DNA of 20,099 nt from Omnitrophica bacterium GWA2_41_15 (GTDB lineage Bacteria; Omnitrophota; Gorgyraeia; Gorgyraeales; Gorgyraeaceae): the NCBI GenBank assembly GCA_919902485.1, contig CAKKRB010000295.1:1-20099 (forward strand), written 5' to 3'. The notes under the pieces are model-generated. The model was not told the DNA's origin. It saw only the letters and a program-made list of their open reading frames with translations, and searched no databases. Below, piece by piece: positions 6,999-14,267 of the stretch (its first letter is position 1; each line of letters starts with the position of its first letter). The position numbers and the translations under genes are program-made.

Positions 6999-8585
6999 TT
7001 ACAATTTTATTAACGTTGCATCTAATATATTCTTTTCCTTCCTTATCTCATTCAATATTTTCTCCGAAACCTCGCTGTCCACATTCAAGACCGACAATGT
7101 CTTGCCGCCTGGCTTTTCTCTGCCGAATGTCATTGTAGCAATATTAATGTTGTTCTTTCCTAATATAGTCCCCATCAGGCCTATAATGCCGGGCACATCT
7201 ATATTATGCGCAACTATCATATTACCTTCTGGTATAGCATCTACATGGAATTCATCTATTTTAACAATCCTGGCATCTTTTTTCGTAAACAGCGTGCCCG
7301 ATACAGACCTTATGCCTGTGTCTGTCTTTAATTCCACGCTGATAAGGCTTGAATATTCCTCCAGCATTGTGGCCTTCATTTCCTCTACCTTTATGCCTCT
7401 TTCTTTCGCGACTATCACAGAATTAACATAATTGACAGTTTCCTGCAAAACCGGGGCAAGCACTCCCTTTACAACAGCCACTGTTATAGGAGATAGATTA
7501 TACTTTGTCACATCGCCTGAATACTTGATCTGGATTTCCTGGGTCCTGCCCTTGGAAAGCTGCGATACCAGAGAGCCAATTTTTTCTCCCAGATTTATGT
7601 AGGGCTGCAATATCTTATAAAGCTCGAAATCAACGCACGGCACATTGACCGCATTCCTTATGCCGCATCCTAAAAGCGCGTCCCGGGCGCTGTCTGCGAT
7701 TTCAACAGCCACATTTATCTGCGCTTCTTCAGTCGAAGCTCCCAGATGAGGCGTAAGCACAACCTTATCGCATTTAAACAAAGGATGGTCTTTTGCAGGA
7801 GGCTCTTTTTCATATACGTCAAAAGCAGCGCCTGCGATCTTGCCGCTAGCTATCCCTTCCAGCACTGCTGCCTCGTTTACTATCCCTCCTCTTGCGCAGT
7901 TTATAATCCTCACGCCCTGTTTCATCATTTCTATTGAACCCTTATCTATTATATTTTTTGTCTCGTCCGTAAGAGGCGCATGAACTGTTATATAATCAGC
8001 TCTCTTGAATATCTCTTTCACCTCAACTGATTCTATGCCGAGTTCTTTTGCCTTTTCTAGCGACAGGAACGGGTCATACACTATTACCTTCATCCCGAAT
8101 GCAATAGCCCTTTTCGCAACCTCTGTGCCTATCCTGCCGAGGCCTATAATTCCCAAAGTTTTCCCGTATACTTCTGTGCCCATGAATTTTTTTCTTTCCC
8201 ATTCGCCTTTTTTAACAGAAACGTCTGCCTGAGGTATATTTCTGGAAAGGGATAATAAAAGAGATACAGCATGCTCTGCAGTAGACATGGTGTTTCCGCC
8301 CGGCGTATTCATCACTATAATGCCTTTTTTGGAAGCAGCTTGAAGGTCAACATTGTCAAGTCCTACCCCGGCCCTGCCTATAAGCTTCAGATTTGTGGCA
8401 GCTTCTATTATATCTTTTGTGACCTTTGTCTCGCTTCTCACTAAAAGCGCATCATAGTCTTTTATTATTTTCTTTAATTCTTCCGGAGGCAGTTTATACT
8501 TCACATCCACCTGGAATTCTTTTACCTTTTTAAGTATATCCACGCCTTCCTGCGCCAACGGGTCGCTGACTAATATTTTAAACAT
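6999..8585 (-). CDS. serA: D-3-phosphoglycerate dehydrogenase (long, ACT-domain form)
   Basis: A 528-residue cytoplasmic enzyme that oxidises 3-phosphoglycerate to 3-phosphohydroxypyruvate with NAD, the first step of serine synthesis. The NAD-binding loop is IGLGRIGTEVAKRA (GLGRIG at 148-153) with Asp171 at the end of the next strand. Catalytic residues are Arg232 (CARGGIV), Glu261 (EKEPP) and His280 (LTPHLGAST). Residues about 300-445 are the extra intervening domain of the long form, and about 455-528 are an ACT domain (AHNIDVPGIIGLMGTIL), the usual site of serine feedback. The ATG at 8585 follows GGGGAG by five bases. The gene before it encodes a class V aminotransferase, the likely next enzyme in the pathway, separated by a large hairpin. 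Confidence 0.97.
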   Translation of the reverse strand: MFKILVSDPLAQEGVDILKKVKEFQVDVKYKLPPEELKKIIKDYDALLVRSETKVTKDIIEAATNLKLIGRAGVGLDNVDLQAASKKGIIVMNTPGGNTMSTAEHAVSLLLSLSRNIPQADVSVKKGEWERKKFMGTEVYGKTLGIIGLGRIGTEVAKRAIAFGMKVIVYDPFLSLEKAKELGIESVEVKEIFKRADYITVHAPLTDETKNIIDKGSIEMMKQGVRIINCARGGIVNEAAVLEGIASGKIAGAAFDVYEKEPPAKDHPLFKCDKVVLTPHLGASTEEAQINVAVEIADSARDALLGCGIRNAVNVPCVDFELYKILQPYINLGEKIGSLVSQLSKGRTQEIQIKYSGDVTKYNLSPITVAVVKGVLAPVLQETVNYVNSVIVAKERGIKVEEMKATMLEEYSSLISVELKTDTGIRSVSGTLFTKKDARIVKIDEFHVDAIPEGNMIVAHNIDVPGIIGLMGTILGKNNINIATMTFGREKPGGKTLSVLNVDSEVSEKILNEIRKEKNILDATLIKL

Positions 8586-8601
8586 ACCTTCTCCCCTTTA
8601 C

Positions 8602-8644
8602 CGTTAATTCACAAAACGAGTCATACTCGTTTTGTGAATTAACG
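8602..8644. repeat. 19-bp perfect stem-loop between the aminotransferase gene and serA
   Basis: Bases 8602-8620 pair without mismatch with 8626-8644 around the 5-base loop TCATA; the loop-proximal part is AAAACGAG/CTCGTTTT. It begins 4 bases after the aminotransferase stop and ends about 17 bases before the serA ATG. No T tract follows on the minus strand, so it is not a typical terminator. Confidence 0.8.
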
Positions 8645-8647
8645 AAA

Positions 8648-9781
8648 TTATTTAAGCGTTTCTTCCAGCGCCCTTACGCCAGAACCCAGCTGAAATTTAT
8701 ATCCCATATCATTTAAAACTATTTCAAGAATGGCAAAACACACCACAAGGTCAGACGCCGTAATATAACCCATGGTAGCTATCCTGAATATCTTGCCTTT
8801 CATCTCGTCCTGGCCTCCTGCGATGCCTACCCCGTACTTATCCCTCATTGTCTTGACAAGCTTTTCCCCATCAATACCTTGCGGCACTTTTACAGCAGTA
8901 ACCCCGTCTGAATACGCATCAGGCGCGAATAATTCCAGGCCCATTGCCTTTACGGCACTACGCACTGCCAGGGCCATTTTATTATGCCTTTCAAATATCG
9001 CTTCAAGGCCTTCTTCTTTTATTATTTTCAAAGCTTCCTTTAAAGCAATCATAAGGTTTATCGCAGGCGTAAAAGGAGTATCAGTCTTTGCTAGAGCCTT
9101 TCTGTATGCCTTAAAATCAAAATAATACTTAGGCAGGGTTGATTTCTCAATCAAAGCCCAAGCCTTGGGGCTTACGCTTACAAACGCAAGGCCAGGAGGT
9201 ATCATTAATCCTTTTTGAGAACCTGACACCACAACATCAACGCCCCACTCGTCTGTTTTTATAGGGATAGCAGCCAAGCCGCTTATTGCATCCACCACAA
9301 GAACAGCTTCGTAATTTTTCACAACCTTGCTAACTGCCTCTATGTCTGTAGAAACGCCTGTGGATGTTTCGCACAGAGTGGCATAAACAGCTTTTATCTT
9401 TTTATCTTTCTTGAGAATTTCGTCTATTTTTTTAGGGTCAGCTGCCTTGCCCCATTCCACATCCAAAGCTGTGAATTCAATGCCATATGCCTGGCATATA
9501 TCTCCGAATCTTTCTCCGAATTTTCCGCCCCTTACTACAAGCGCTTTATCGCCCGGAGAAAGAAGATTTATAATAGACCCTTCCATCGCGCCTGTGCCGC
9601 TGGCTGCAAATATAAGTACCTCGTTTTTGGTCTGGTAGACATATTTTAAATCCTCTTCTACCTCCTGGATAACTTTTTGAAATTCAGGCGTCCTGTGATG
9701 TATTATCGGCCTTGCCATTGTCTCCAGAACTCTTGGAGGTATTGGCGTAGGCCCGGGTGTGAGTAGATAATTTTTAAGCAT
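8648..9781 (-). CDS. Class V aminotransferase (serine-pyruvate / alanine-glyoxylate type)
   Basis: A 377-residue PLP enzyme of the alanine-glyoxylate/serine-pyruvate aminotransferase family, cytoplasmic. It starts MLKNYLLTPGPTPIPP, the family's N-terminal signature. FAASGTGAMEGS (58-69) forms the phosphate-binding part, Asp164 in VVDAISG holds the pyridine nitrogen, and Lys190 in SGSQKGLMIPPG is the Schiff-base lysine. Direct pairing with serA suggests it transaminates phosphohydroxypyruvate or hydroxypyruvate for serine synthesis in place of a classical SerC, or works in glycine-serine exchange. That role is inferred from neighbourhood. The ATG at 9781 has AAGGAG five bases upstream. It follows clpP by 12 bases and is likely in one transcript with it. 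Confidence 0.93.
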   Translation of the reverse strand: MLKNYLLTPGPTPIPPRVLETMARPIIHHRTPEFQKVIQEVEEDLKYVYQTKNEVLIFAASGTGAMEGSIINLLSPGDKALVVRGGKFGERFGDICQAYGIEFTALDVEWGKAADPKKIDEILKKDKKIKAVYATLCETSTGVSTDIEAVSKVVKNYEAVLVVDAISGLAAIPIKTDEWGVDVVVSGSQKGLMIPPGLAFVSVSPKAWALIEKSTLPKYYFDFKAYRKALAKTDTPFTPAINLMIALKEALKIIKEEGLEAIFERHNKMALAVRSAVKAMGLELFAPDAYSDGVTAVKVPQGIDGEKLVKTMRDKYGVGIAGGQDEMKGKIFRIATMGYITASDLVVCFAILEIVLNDMGYKFQLGSGVRALEETLK

Positions 9782-9793
9782 GCTGTCTCCTTA

Positions 9794-10378
9794 TTATTTC
9801 TTACTCTCTGTTATTACCTCGTCTACAATCCCGTATTCCAGCGCCTCCTGGCCTGACATAAAATAATCTCTGTCAGTGTCTTTCTGCACTTTATCAAGAG
9901 GCTTTCCTGTATGCTTTGCAAGAATTTCGTTTATCCTGTCTCTCATCTTTAATATCTCTTTTGCCTGTATGCTTATATCTGACGCCTGGCCCTGCACCCC
10001 GCCCCATGGCTGGTGTATCATAACCCTTGCGTTCGGAAGCGCGTATCTTTTTCCTTTTGCGCCTGCTGCAAGAAGCACTGCGCCCATGCTTGCCGCCTGT
10101 CCCACGCAGTAAGTGCACACATCCGGCTTTACAAACTGCATTGTATCGTATATTGCCATGCCTGCTGTAACCACTCCGCCAGGGCTATTGATATAAATAT
10201 TTATATCCCTTTCCTTGTCTTCCATCTGAAGAAAAAGCATCTCAGCTATAACTACGTTCGCAACCATATCATCTACTGCCGAGCCTATAAAGATAATCCT
10301 GTCTTTAAGAAGCCTCGAATATATATCATAAGCCCTCTCGCCCCTGTCTGACTGCTCGATTACCATCGGTATTAACAT
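9794..10378 (-). CDS. clpP: ATP-dependent Clp protease proteolytic subunit
   Basis: A 194-residue serine protease that forms the double-heptamer chamber used by ClpX or ClpA in the cytoplasm. The catalytic triad sits exactly where expected: Ser97 (GQAASMGA), His122 (MIHQPWGG) and Asp171 (DTDRDYFM). INSPGGVVTAG is the oxyanion region. It starts MLIPMVIEQSDRGERAYDIYSRLL, the common mature form with little propeptide, from the ATG at 10378 with GGAGG just upstream. It lies after tig, the usual tig-clpP order, but no clpX follows; a metabolic gene comes instead. A 138-base leader region with two strong hairpins separates it from tig. Confidence 0.98.
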   Translation of the reverse strand: MLIPMVIEQSDRGERAYDIYSRLLKDRIIFIGSAVDDMVANVVIAEMLFLQMEDKERDINIYINSPGGVVTAGMAIYDTMQFVKPDVCTYCVGQAASMGAVLLAAGAKGKRYALPNARVMIHQPWGGVQGQASDISIQAKEILKMRDRINEILAKHTGKPLDKVQKDTDRDYFMSGQEALEYGIVDEVITESKK

Positions 10379-10393
10379 ATAACCTCCGCTTTT

Positions 10394-10411
10394 GGCACAC
10401 TAAAGTGTGCC
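10394..10411. repeat. TAAA-loop hairpin in the clpP leader
   Basis: GGCACAC (10394-10400), loop TAAA, GTGTGCC (10405-10411). It ends about 8 bases before the GGAGG ribosome-binding site of clpP on the transcript. The loop is the same as in the hairpins before purA and hppA while the stem is different. Confidence 0.75.
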
Positions 10412-10439
10412 CTACTATTGTCTGCTCTACAATTTTGTC

Positions 10440-10513
10440 GCAAAGGCCTCTCATAAATACCTTCTGTAGCCCAGGTTTAAACCTGGGCTACAGAAGGTAT
10501 TCTCGGCCTTTGC
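10440..10513. repeat. Long foldback with a 46-bp perfect palindrome between tig and clpP
   Basis: Bases 10456-10501 are a perfect palindrome, 23 bases per arm, with centre GGTTTAAACC. An outer stem GCAAAGGCC (10440-10448) with GGCCTTTGC (10505-10513) encloses it across a small asymmetric internal loop. The inner 28 bases have the form TGTAG-CCCAG-GTTTAAAC-CTGGG-CTACA, related to repeats at 11601-11631 and 14529-14559. It begins 2 bases after the tig stop codon. Confidence 0.85.
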
Positions 10514-10515
10514 CT

Positions 10516-11586
10516 TTATTCTATCTTCGCCTCTCTTAGCAAGAACTCCATCACCTTTTTATTTCTCATATTTATTGCAAGCTCATCCATTCCATGGCCT
10601 TTTTCAAGATAACCCAGGACCTCTTCCTTTGTCTTTTTATACTGGGCTGCCAGGCCTTCTATATATTTATCCAGCTCTTCTTCTTTCAGGTATATCTTTT
10701 CCGCCGCTGCAATTTTATCAAGGATGAAAAAAGCCTTCACCTGCCTGACTGCCTGCTTATGGGCGTTTTCTTCAAGCAAAAATGCCGATTGGCGCTTATT
10801 TTTGCTTGATTCCGCAAAGGCTTTTGCGGAATCTGGATTTTCTTTTTTCTGAAGCGCCTCCATGTACTTGATCCTCATGTCCGCGTCTTTCATGAGCCTT
10901 TCTTTTTCTGAATTCACAAGCGTTTCAGGCACTTCAAAATCAATGCTGTCCAGAAGTTTGTCTATAATCTGCACATCCAGGTCAGCCTCACTATCCTGCT
11001 CCAGCTTTAATTTAATATTCTGCCTGACTGCTTCTTTTAATTTTTCCAGACTTTCCAGACCAATGTCCTTCGCGAATTCATCGTCTAATTTTGGTAAAAT
11101 TTTTTCTTTTTCCTGTGTTCCTTCTTTCGGGACGTTCTGGGAATGCGATTCCCTTAAGATTTCAAGATTCTTAATTACTTCCTCGTCTTTAACTTCTGCG
11201 CTTTTCTTTTTTAATTTAAAGCCTTTGTAATTTTTCAAAACAATTTCAGGCTTTGTTTCAATGCTCGCCTTGTATGAAAAACCTTCTTTCAGGTCAAGTT
11301 TTACATCTGTTATATCAGGATAGCCTATTGCGTCCAGCTTATTCTCTTCCAATATCTTTTCATAGGTCTCAGGTATCAGTTTTTTCAATACCTCTTCTCT
11401 GGCGGTTTTGGAATAATTGATTTCCAGGAGATCTCTAGGCGCTTTACCCTTCCTGAAACCAGGCACGCTGGCATGTTTTCCTATATCATTGTAAACCTCG
11501 TCAAAGGTTTGCTTCACTTTTTCCGCAGGCAGGTTCACTTCAACAGCATGCTTGCAGTTTTTTAGCCGTTTGATTGATGATTTCAT
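10516..11586 (-). CDS. tig: Trigger factor lacking the PPIase domain
   Basis: A 356-residue ribosome-associated chaperone, shorter than the usual 430 or so. The ribosome-binding N-terminal domain is complete, with the signature GFRKGKAP at 43-50. After KGFKLKKKSAEVKDEEVIKNL (121-141) the sequence passes through about 20 linker residues straight into the C-terminal chaperone arms (LDDEFAKDIGLESLEKLK, from about 167). The FKBP-type prolyl isomerase domain that belongs between them is missing. Two palindromes lie in frame inside the gene: 11139-11153 at the site of the missing domain, and 10808-10833, which encodes DSAKAFAES (252-260) in the arms. The ATG at 11586 has AAGGGA close upstream. The chaperone assignment is firm; loss of isomerase activity follows from the missing domain. 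Confidence 0.93.
   Translation of the reverse strand: MKSSIKRLKNCKHAVEVNLPAEKVKQTFDEVYNDIGKHASVPGFRKGKAPRDLLEINYSKTAREEVLKKLIPETYEKILEENKLDAIGYPDITDVKLDLKEGFSYKASIETKPEIVLKNYKGFKLKKKSAEVKDEEVIKNLEILRESHSQNVPKEGTQEKEKILPKLDDEFAKDIGLESLEKLKEAVRQNIKLKLEQDSEADLDVQIIDKLLDSIDFEVPETLVNSEKERLMKDADMRIKYMEALQKKENPDSAKAFAESSKNKRQSAFLLEENAHKQAVRQVKAFFILDKIAAAEKIYLKEEELDKYIEGLAAQYKKTKEEVLGYLEKGHGMDELAINMRNKKVMEFLLREAKIE
10808..10833. repeat. In-frame 11-bp hairpin inside tig
   Basis: GATTCCGCAAA (10808-10818), loop GGCT, TTTGCGGAATC (10823-10833). It encodes DSAKAFAES in the C-terminal part of trigger factor without breaking the frame. Confidence 0.7.
11139..11153. repeat. Small hairpin at the PPIase deletion site of tig
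   Basis: GGGAAT (11139-11144), loop GCG, ATTCCC (11148-11153). It encodes part of RESHSQ (145-150), at the point where the prolyl isomerase domain would begin in other trigger factors. Confidence 0.45.
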
Positions 11587-11600
11587 ATTCCCTTCTTGCC

Positions 11601-11631
11601 TGTAGGGGAGGGTTTTAAACCCTCCCCTACA
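11601..11631. repeat. GTAG-type palindrome that supplies the lptB stop codon
   Basis: A 15-bp perfect inverted repeat around one central base: TGTAG-GGGAGG-GTTTTAAAC-CCTCCC-CTACA in parts. On the minus strand its first bases TGTAG give the last base of the final ATG codon region and the TAG stop (11629-11627) of lptB. It ends 14 bases before the tig start. It is related to the copies at 10465-10492 and 14529-14559. Confidence 0.85.
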
Positions 11632-12370
11632 TTTTAAACTTTTCGCCTAAATAAATCTCCCTTGCCTTGGGATCATTGATCAGTACCTCTTTTGTGCCCG
11701 ATATCAGTATCTTTCCTTCTGCCATTATATACGAATGGTTTGTTATTTCAAGTGTTTCTCTAACATTATGGTCTGTTAAAAGTATGCCGAGGCCTTTATT
11801 CTTCAGCTCTCCTATTATCTCCTGGGCATCAGCAACTGCAATAGGATCTATACCGCTGAATGGCTCGTCCAGAAGTATGAATAATGGGTTTGTCACCAGC
11901 GCCCTTGTTATTTCCAGTCTCCTTCTTTCCCCTCCTGAAAGCATGTACGCCTTTTTCTTCGCAAGATGGCTTATGTTCAATTCCTCCAGCAGTTCCTTTA
12001 ACCTGTTCATCCTGACCTGCCTTGGAAGGCTCAGGGTCTCAAGCACTGCCATTATATTTTCCTCAACAGTAAGTTTTCTGAATACTGAAGGTTCCTGTGA
12101 AAGATAGCCTATACCGTTCCTGGCCCTGCGGTACATCGCGAGTTTCGTAATATCATTTCCGTCAAACATTATGTTTCCGCCATCAGGCTTTAAGACCCCG
12201 ACTATCATATAAAAGGTGGTTGTCTTTCCCGCGCCGTTGGGCCCTAATAACCCGACTATCTCTCCGCGCTTTACCTGCATACATACCCCGTCCACGACCT
12301 TTTTGCCGTCGTAGGATTTTTTAAGGTCTTTTATTTCCAGAAGATGGCCATTACTTTGCAGTTCCATCAT
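11627..12370 (-). CDS. lptB: LPS export ABC transporter ATP-binding protein
   Basis: A 247-residue ABC ATPase that powers LPS extraction from the inner membrane with LptF and LptG. Walker A is GLLGPNGAGKTTTF, the signature is LSGGERRRLEI, Walker B is LFILLDEPFSGIDP and the switch His lies in LLTDHNVRETL. The spacing and the wording of GIGYLSQEPSVFRKLTVEENI are characteristic of LptB. Its first 20 bases overlap the end of the preceding LptC/LptA-type gene, so the start (ATG at 12370, or the adjacent ATG at 12367) probably depends on translational coupling; there is no clear ribosome-binding site. The stop codon lies inside a palindromic repeat. lptF and lptG are not in this window. Confidence 0.96.
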   Translation of the reverse strand: MMELQSNGHLLEIKDLKKSYDGKKVVDGVCMQVKRGEIVGLLGPNGAGKTTTFYMIVGVLKPDGGNIMFDGNDITKLAMYRRARNGIGYLSQEPSVFRKLTVEENIMAVLETLSLPRQVRMNRLKELLEELNISHLAKKKAYMLSGGERRRLEITRALVTNPLFILLDEPFSGIDPIAVADAQEIIGELKNKGLGILLTDHNVRETLEITNHSYIMAEGKILISGTKEVLINDPKAREIYLGEKFKM

Positions 12371-13208
12371 TTTGAATAACTAATTTTGGCCTGTTAGGCA
12401 ATATTACCCTGCCTTGATCCACTAAATATATTGCCTTTTCGCTGTAAGTTATATTTTCGCCGTTTATTATCTTCACATTCCCCCTCGCAACCACGCATTT
12501 AACGCGTTTGGTCTGCGGGTTAAAATAAACATCTATGCGGTCAGCAATAATATTACCCCTGGAGTCTTCAACTTTTACATTGCCATGGAAAAACGCCCTG
12601 TTCTGCTTATAATTCAATTCCAGCGGGCCATCGCACGTAATAGTAGTCTGCGGCGCCTGCCCTGAATTATCAGGCGCAGCTCCCAATAAATCGTTTTCTC
12701 CTGAAGTCAGCCTGGCGTTTATATTTTGTTTTAATTCAGCGGTCTTGCCTTCCAGATCACAAACAGCCCCTGTGCCGCTGATTTGCATATCAGGCCTTTT
12801 TATATTAACAGCCGAATCTGTTGAAACATTTTTGGTTTCAGCATCCCATAGCAGATAATCTGTTGTAAGCTTCGTGCCGTCTGTTGTGGCTGCCACTACA
12901 TTATCCCTGAGATGCACCAGGTTATCCCCTTTATCAAAACTGCCCTGGTTTGCCTTTAATTTAAGAGTGGTGCCCTGGCCAAATGACAATGCTGACAGAT
13001 GCTCTATGTTGACCTTATTTTCCACAACCTCTGCTGACTGGCCGTTCAGCTTCCACTTTTGATCTCCGCCTTCTTGATATTGGACAAATGAAAAATCCTT
13101 CACCTCCTGCTGGGCTGGTTCTTTCTTCTCTTCTGCAATGCAAATATAAGGCAACCACAGAAATAAAAATGCGCTTAAAAAAATTGTTACAAATCTACCT
13201 GTATTCAC
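12351..13208 (-). CDS. Periplasmic LPS-transport protein, apparent LptC-LptA fusion
   Basis: A 285-residue protein for the LPS bridge across the periplasm. Residues about 5-25 are a signal peptide or N-terminal anchor. Residues about 38-165 resemble LptC: a beta-rich run with WKLNGQSAEVVENKVNIEHL, LKLKANQGSF, VHLRDNVVAAT, LTTDYLLWD and AVNIKRPDMQISGTG. After a Ser/Gly/Gln-rich linker (about 170-187), residues about 190-280 resemble the OstA/LptA fold: LELNYKQNRAFFHGNVKVED, IIADRIDVYF and VKCVVARGNVKI. The start is a GTG at 13208 with GGAGG seven bases upstream. Overlap with lptB supports the role. I know single-domain LptC and LptA as the standard form, so the two-domain layout is notable; a long LptC with a repeat is the alternative reading. 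Confidence 0.85.
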   Translation of the reverse strand: MNTGRFVTIFLSAFLFLWLPYICIAEEKKEPAQQEVKDFSFVQYQEGGDQKWKLNGQSAEVVENKVNIEHLSALSFGQGTTLKLKANQGSFDKGDNLVHLRDNVVAATTDGTKLTTDYLLWDAETKNVSTDSAVNIKRPDMQISGTGAVCDLEGKTAELKQNINARLTSGENDLLGAAPDNSGQAPQTTITCDGPLELNYKQNRAFFHGNVKVEDSRGNIIADRIDVYFNPQTKRVKCVVARGNVKIINGENITYSEKAIYLVDQGRVILPNRPKLVIQNDGTAK

Positions 13209-13234
13209 CCTTCAGCCTCCACCCTTCACCCAAA

Positions 13235-14134
13235 CTAATTCCCCAAAGGCCTTGTCTTCCACCTGTCATGAAACCATACCCAGTGATCTGGAAACTTTCT
13301 GATATGATCTTCTATAACCTTTGTGTATCTCTGAGTATTCTCTGAAATATCTTTTCTTCTATCCTCTGTTTTTACAAGCTCGATTGGTTTCTCTATTAAA
13401 ACTTCATGTCCGAATTCCCTGCGCACGATAAAACACGGCACAATAGTAGCGCCTGTAAGAAAATTCAAAACAGCTGGCCCGCTTGGCGTCCAGGCAAGTC
13501 TATTAAAAAAATCCACGAACACGCCGCTGACGCTATCCATATCCTGGTCAGGCATAATACCTGCAAATTCTTTATTTTTTAAAAGACCTACCACTTCTTT
13601 TGCAGATGCATCTCTGTATAATATATTTACGCCGTTCTTTTTTCGTATCCTGATTAAAAAAGCCTCAAGGCCTGACTGCCTCACGCGCCTGGCAATCACA
13701 TTCATGGGCATGCCCATTATGGAAAGATAATGTGCCAGAAGCTCCCAGTTTCCGAAATGAGCGGAGAGAATTATAACAGCTTTCCCTTGCTGTAAAAACT
13801 GCTGTAATATGCCTATATTTTTACAAGCTACATATCTTTTTATACCGTTTTTATTAAGCTTAGGGATAGAAATTACTTCTACAAGATTCTTCCCAAGATT
13901 TTCAAAGACCTTTTTAGCTATGGCCCTTTTCTCTATTCTGGACTTGGAATCCTTGAAAGCAATATCAAGATTTTCAAGCGCTTTTTTTCTGTCTTTTTTT
14001 AGAATATAAAAGCACAGGCTTCCAAAGATCTTGCCAAGCATAAGCCCTATTCTGGTAGGAAGCACTAAAACAAAAAAACTTACGAGCCTGAAGAGTAAAA
14101 AAATAACCGCTCTTCCCGGCTTATTCTTTGCCAT
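13235..14134 (-). CDS. Lysophospholipid/lipid A acyltransferase, LpxL (HtrB) family
   Basis: A 299-residue inner-membrane acyltransferase that adds a secondary acyl chain to a lipid A precursor. Residues about 9-40 are a hydrophobic anchor. The catalytic HxxxxE motif is in AHFGNWELLAHYL (about 121-133). MPDQDMDSVSGVFVDFF, then WTPSGPAVL and IVPCFIVRRE are typical of the family, as is the end FPDHWVWFHDRWKTRP. The ATG at 14134 has no ribosome-binding site, but a strong promoter predicts a transcript that begins at or within a few bases of it, so it may be translated from a leaderless mRNA. It is followed by the LptC/LptA-type gene and lptB, which supports a role in LPS. Which acyl position is used cannot be read from the sequence. 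Confidence 0.93.
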   Translation of the reverse strand: MAKNKPGRAVIFLLFRLVSFFVLVLPTRIGLMLGKIFGSLCFYILKKDRKKALENLDIAFKDSKSRIEKRAIAKKVFENLGKNLVEVISIPKLNKNGIKRYVACKNIGILQQFLQQGKAVIILSAHFGNWELLAHYLSIMGMPMNVIARRVRQSGLEAFLIRIRKKNGVNILYRDASAKEVVGLLKNKEFAGIMPDQDMDSVSGVFVDFFNRLAWTPSGPAVLNFLTGATIVPCFIVRREFGHEVLIEKPIELVKTEDRRKDISENTQRYTKVIEDHIRKFPDHWVWFHDRWKTRPLGN

Positions 14135-14143
14135 AGCCAGAGT

Positions 14144-14173
14144 ATGTTAGCATATATAATATATAAAAGTCAA
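14144..14173 (-). promoter_or_regulatory. Sigma-70-type promoter for the LPS gene cluster
   Basis: On the minus strand TTGACT (14173-14168) and, 18 bases on, TAACAT (14149-14144) preceded by TG at the extended -10 position. Only 9 bases separate the -10 box from the ATG of the acyltransferase gene at 14134, so transcription should start 1 to 4 bases before it. The -35 box lies in the 13-mer TTCTATTGACTTT shared with the promoter at 1645-1673. Confidence 0.7.
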
Positions 14174-14200
14174 TAGAAGAAGTAAAAGATGGGCTCAAGG

Positions 14201-14255
14201 TTCAAGGCTCAGGGCTGTATAAAACAAAATTGAGCCTACAGCCTAGAGCCTTGAG
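14201..14255. repeat. Imperfect stem-loop after pilP
   Basis: Bases 14201-14219 pair with 14237-14255 at 16 of 19 positions (core AAGGCTC / GAGCCTT and GGCTGTA / TACAGCC). It lies between the pilP stop (14268) and the acyltransferase promoter. It may mark the end of the pil transcript; there is no T tract. Confidence 0.6.
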
Positions 14256-14267
14256 CTATATGTAAGC

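Noticed and set aside
9794..10378. clpX expected next to clpP
   Set aside because: The next gene in the direction of transcription is a class V aminotransferase; no AAA+ gene is present in the window.
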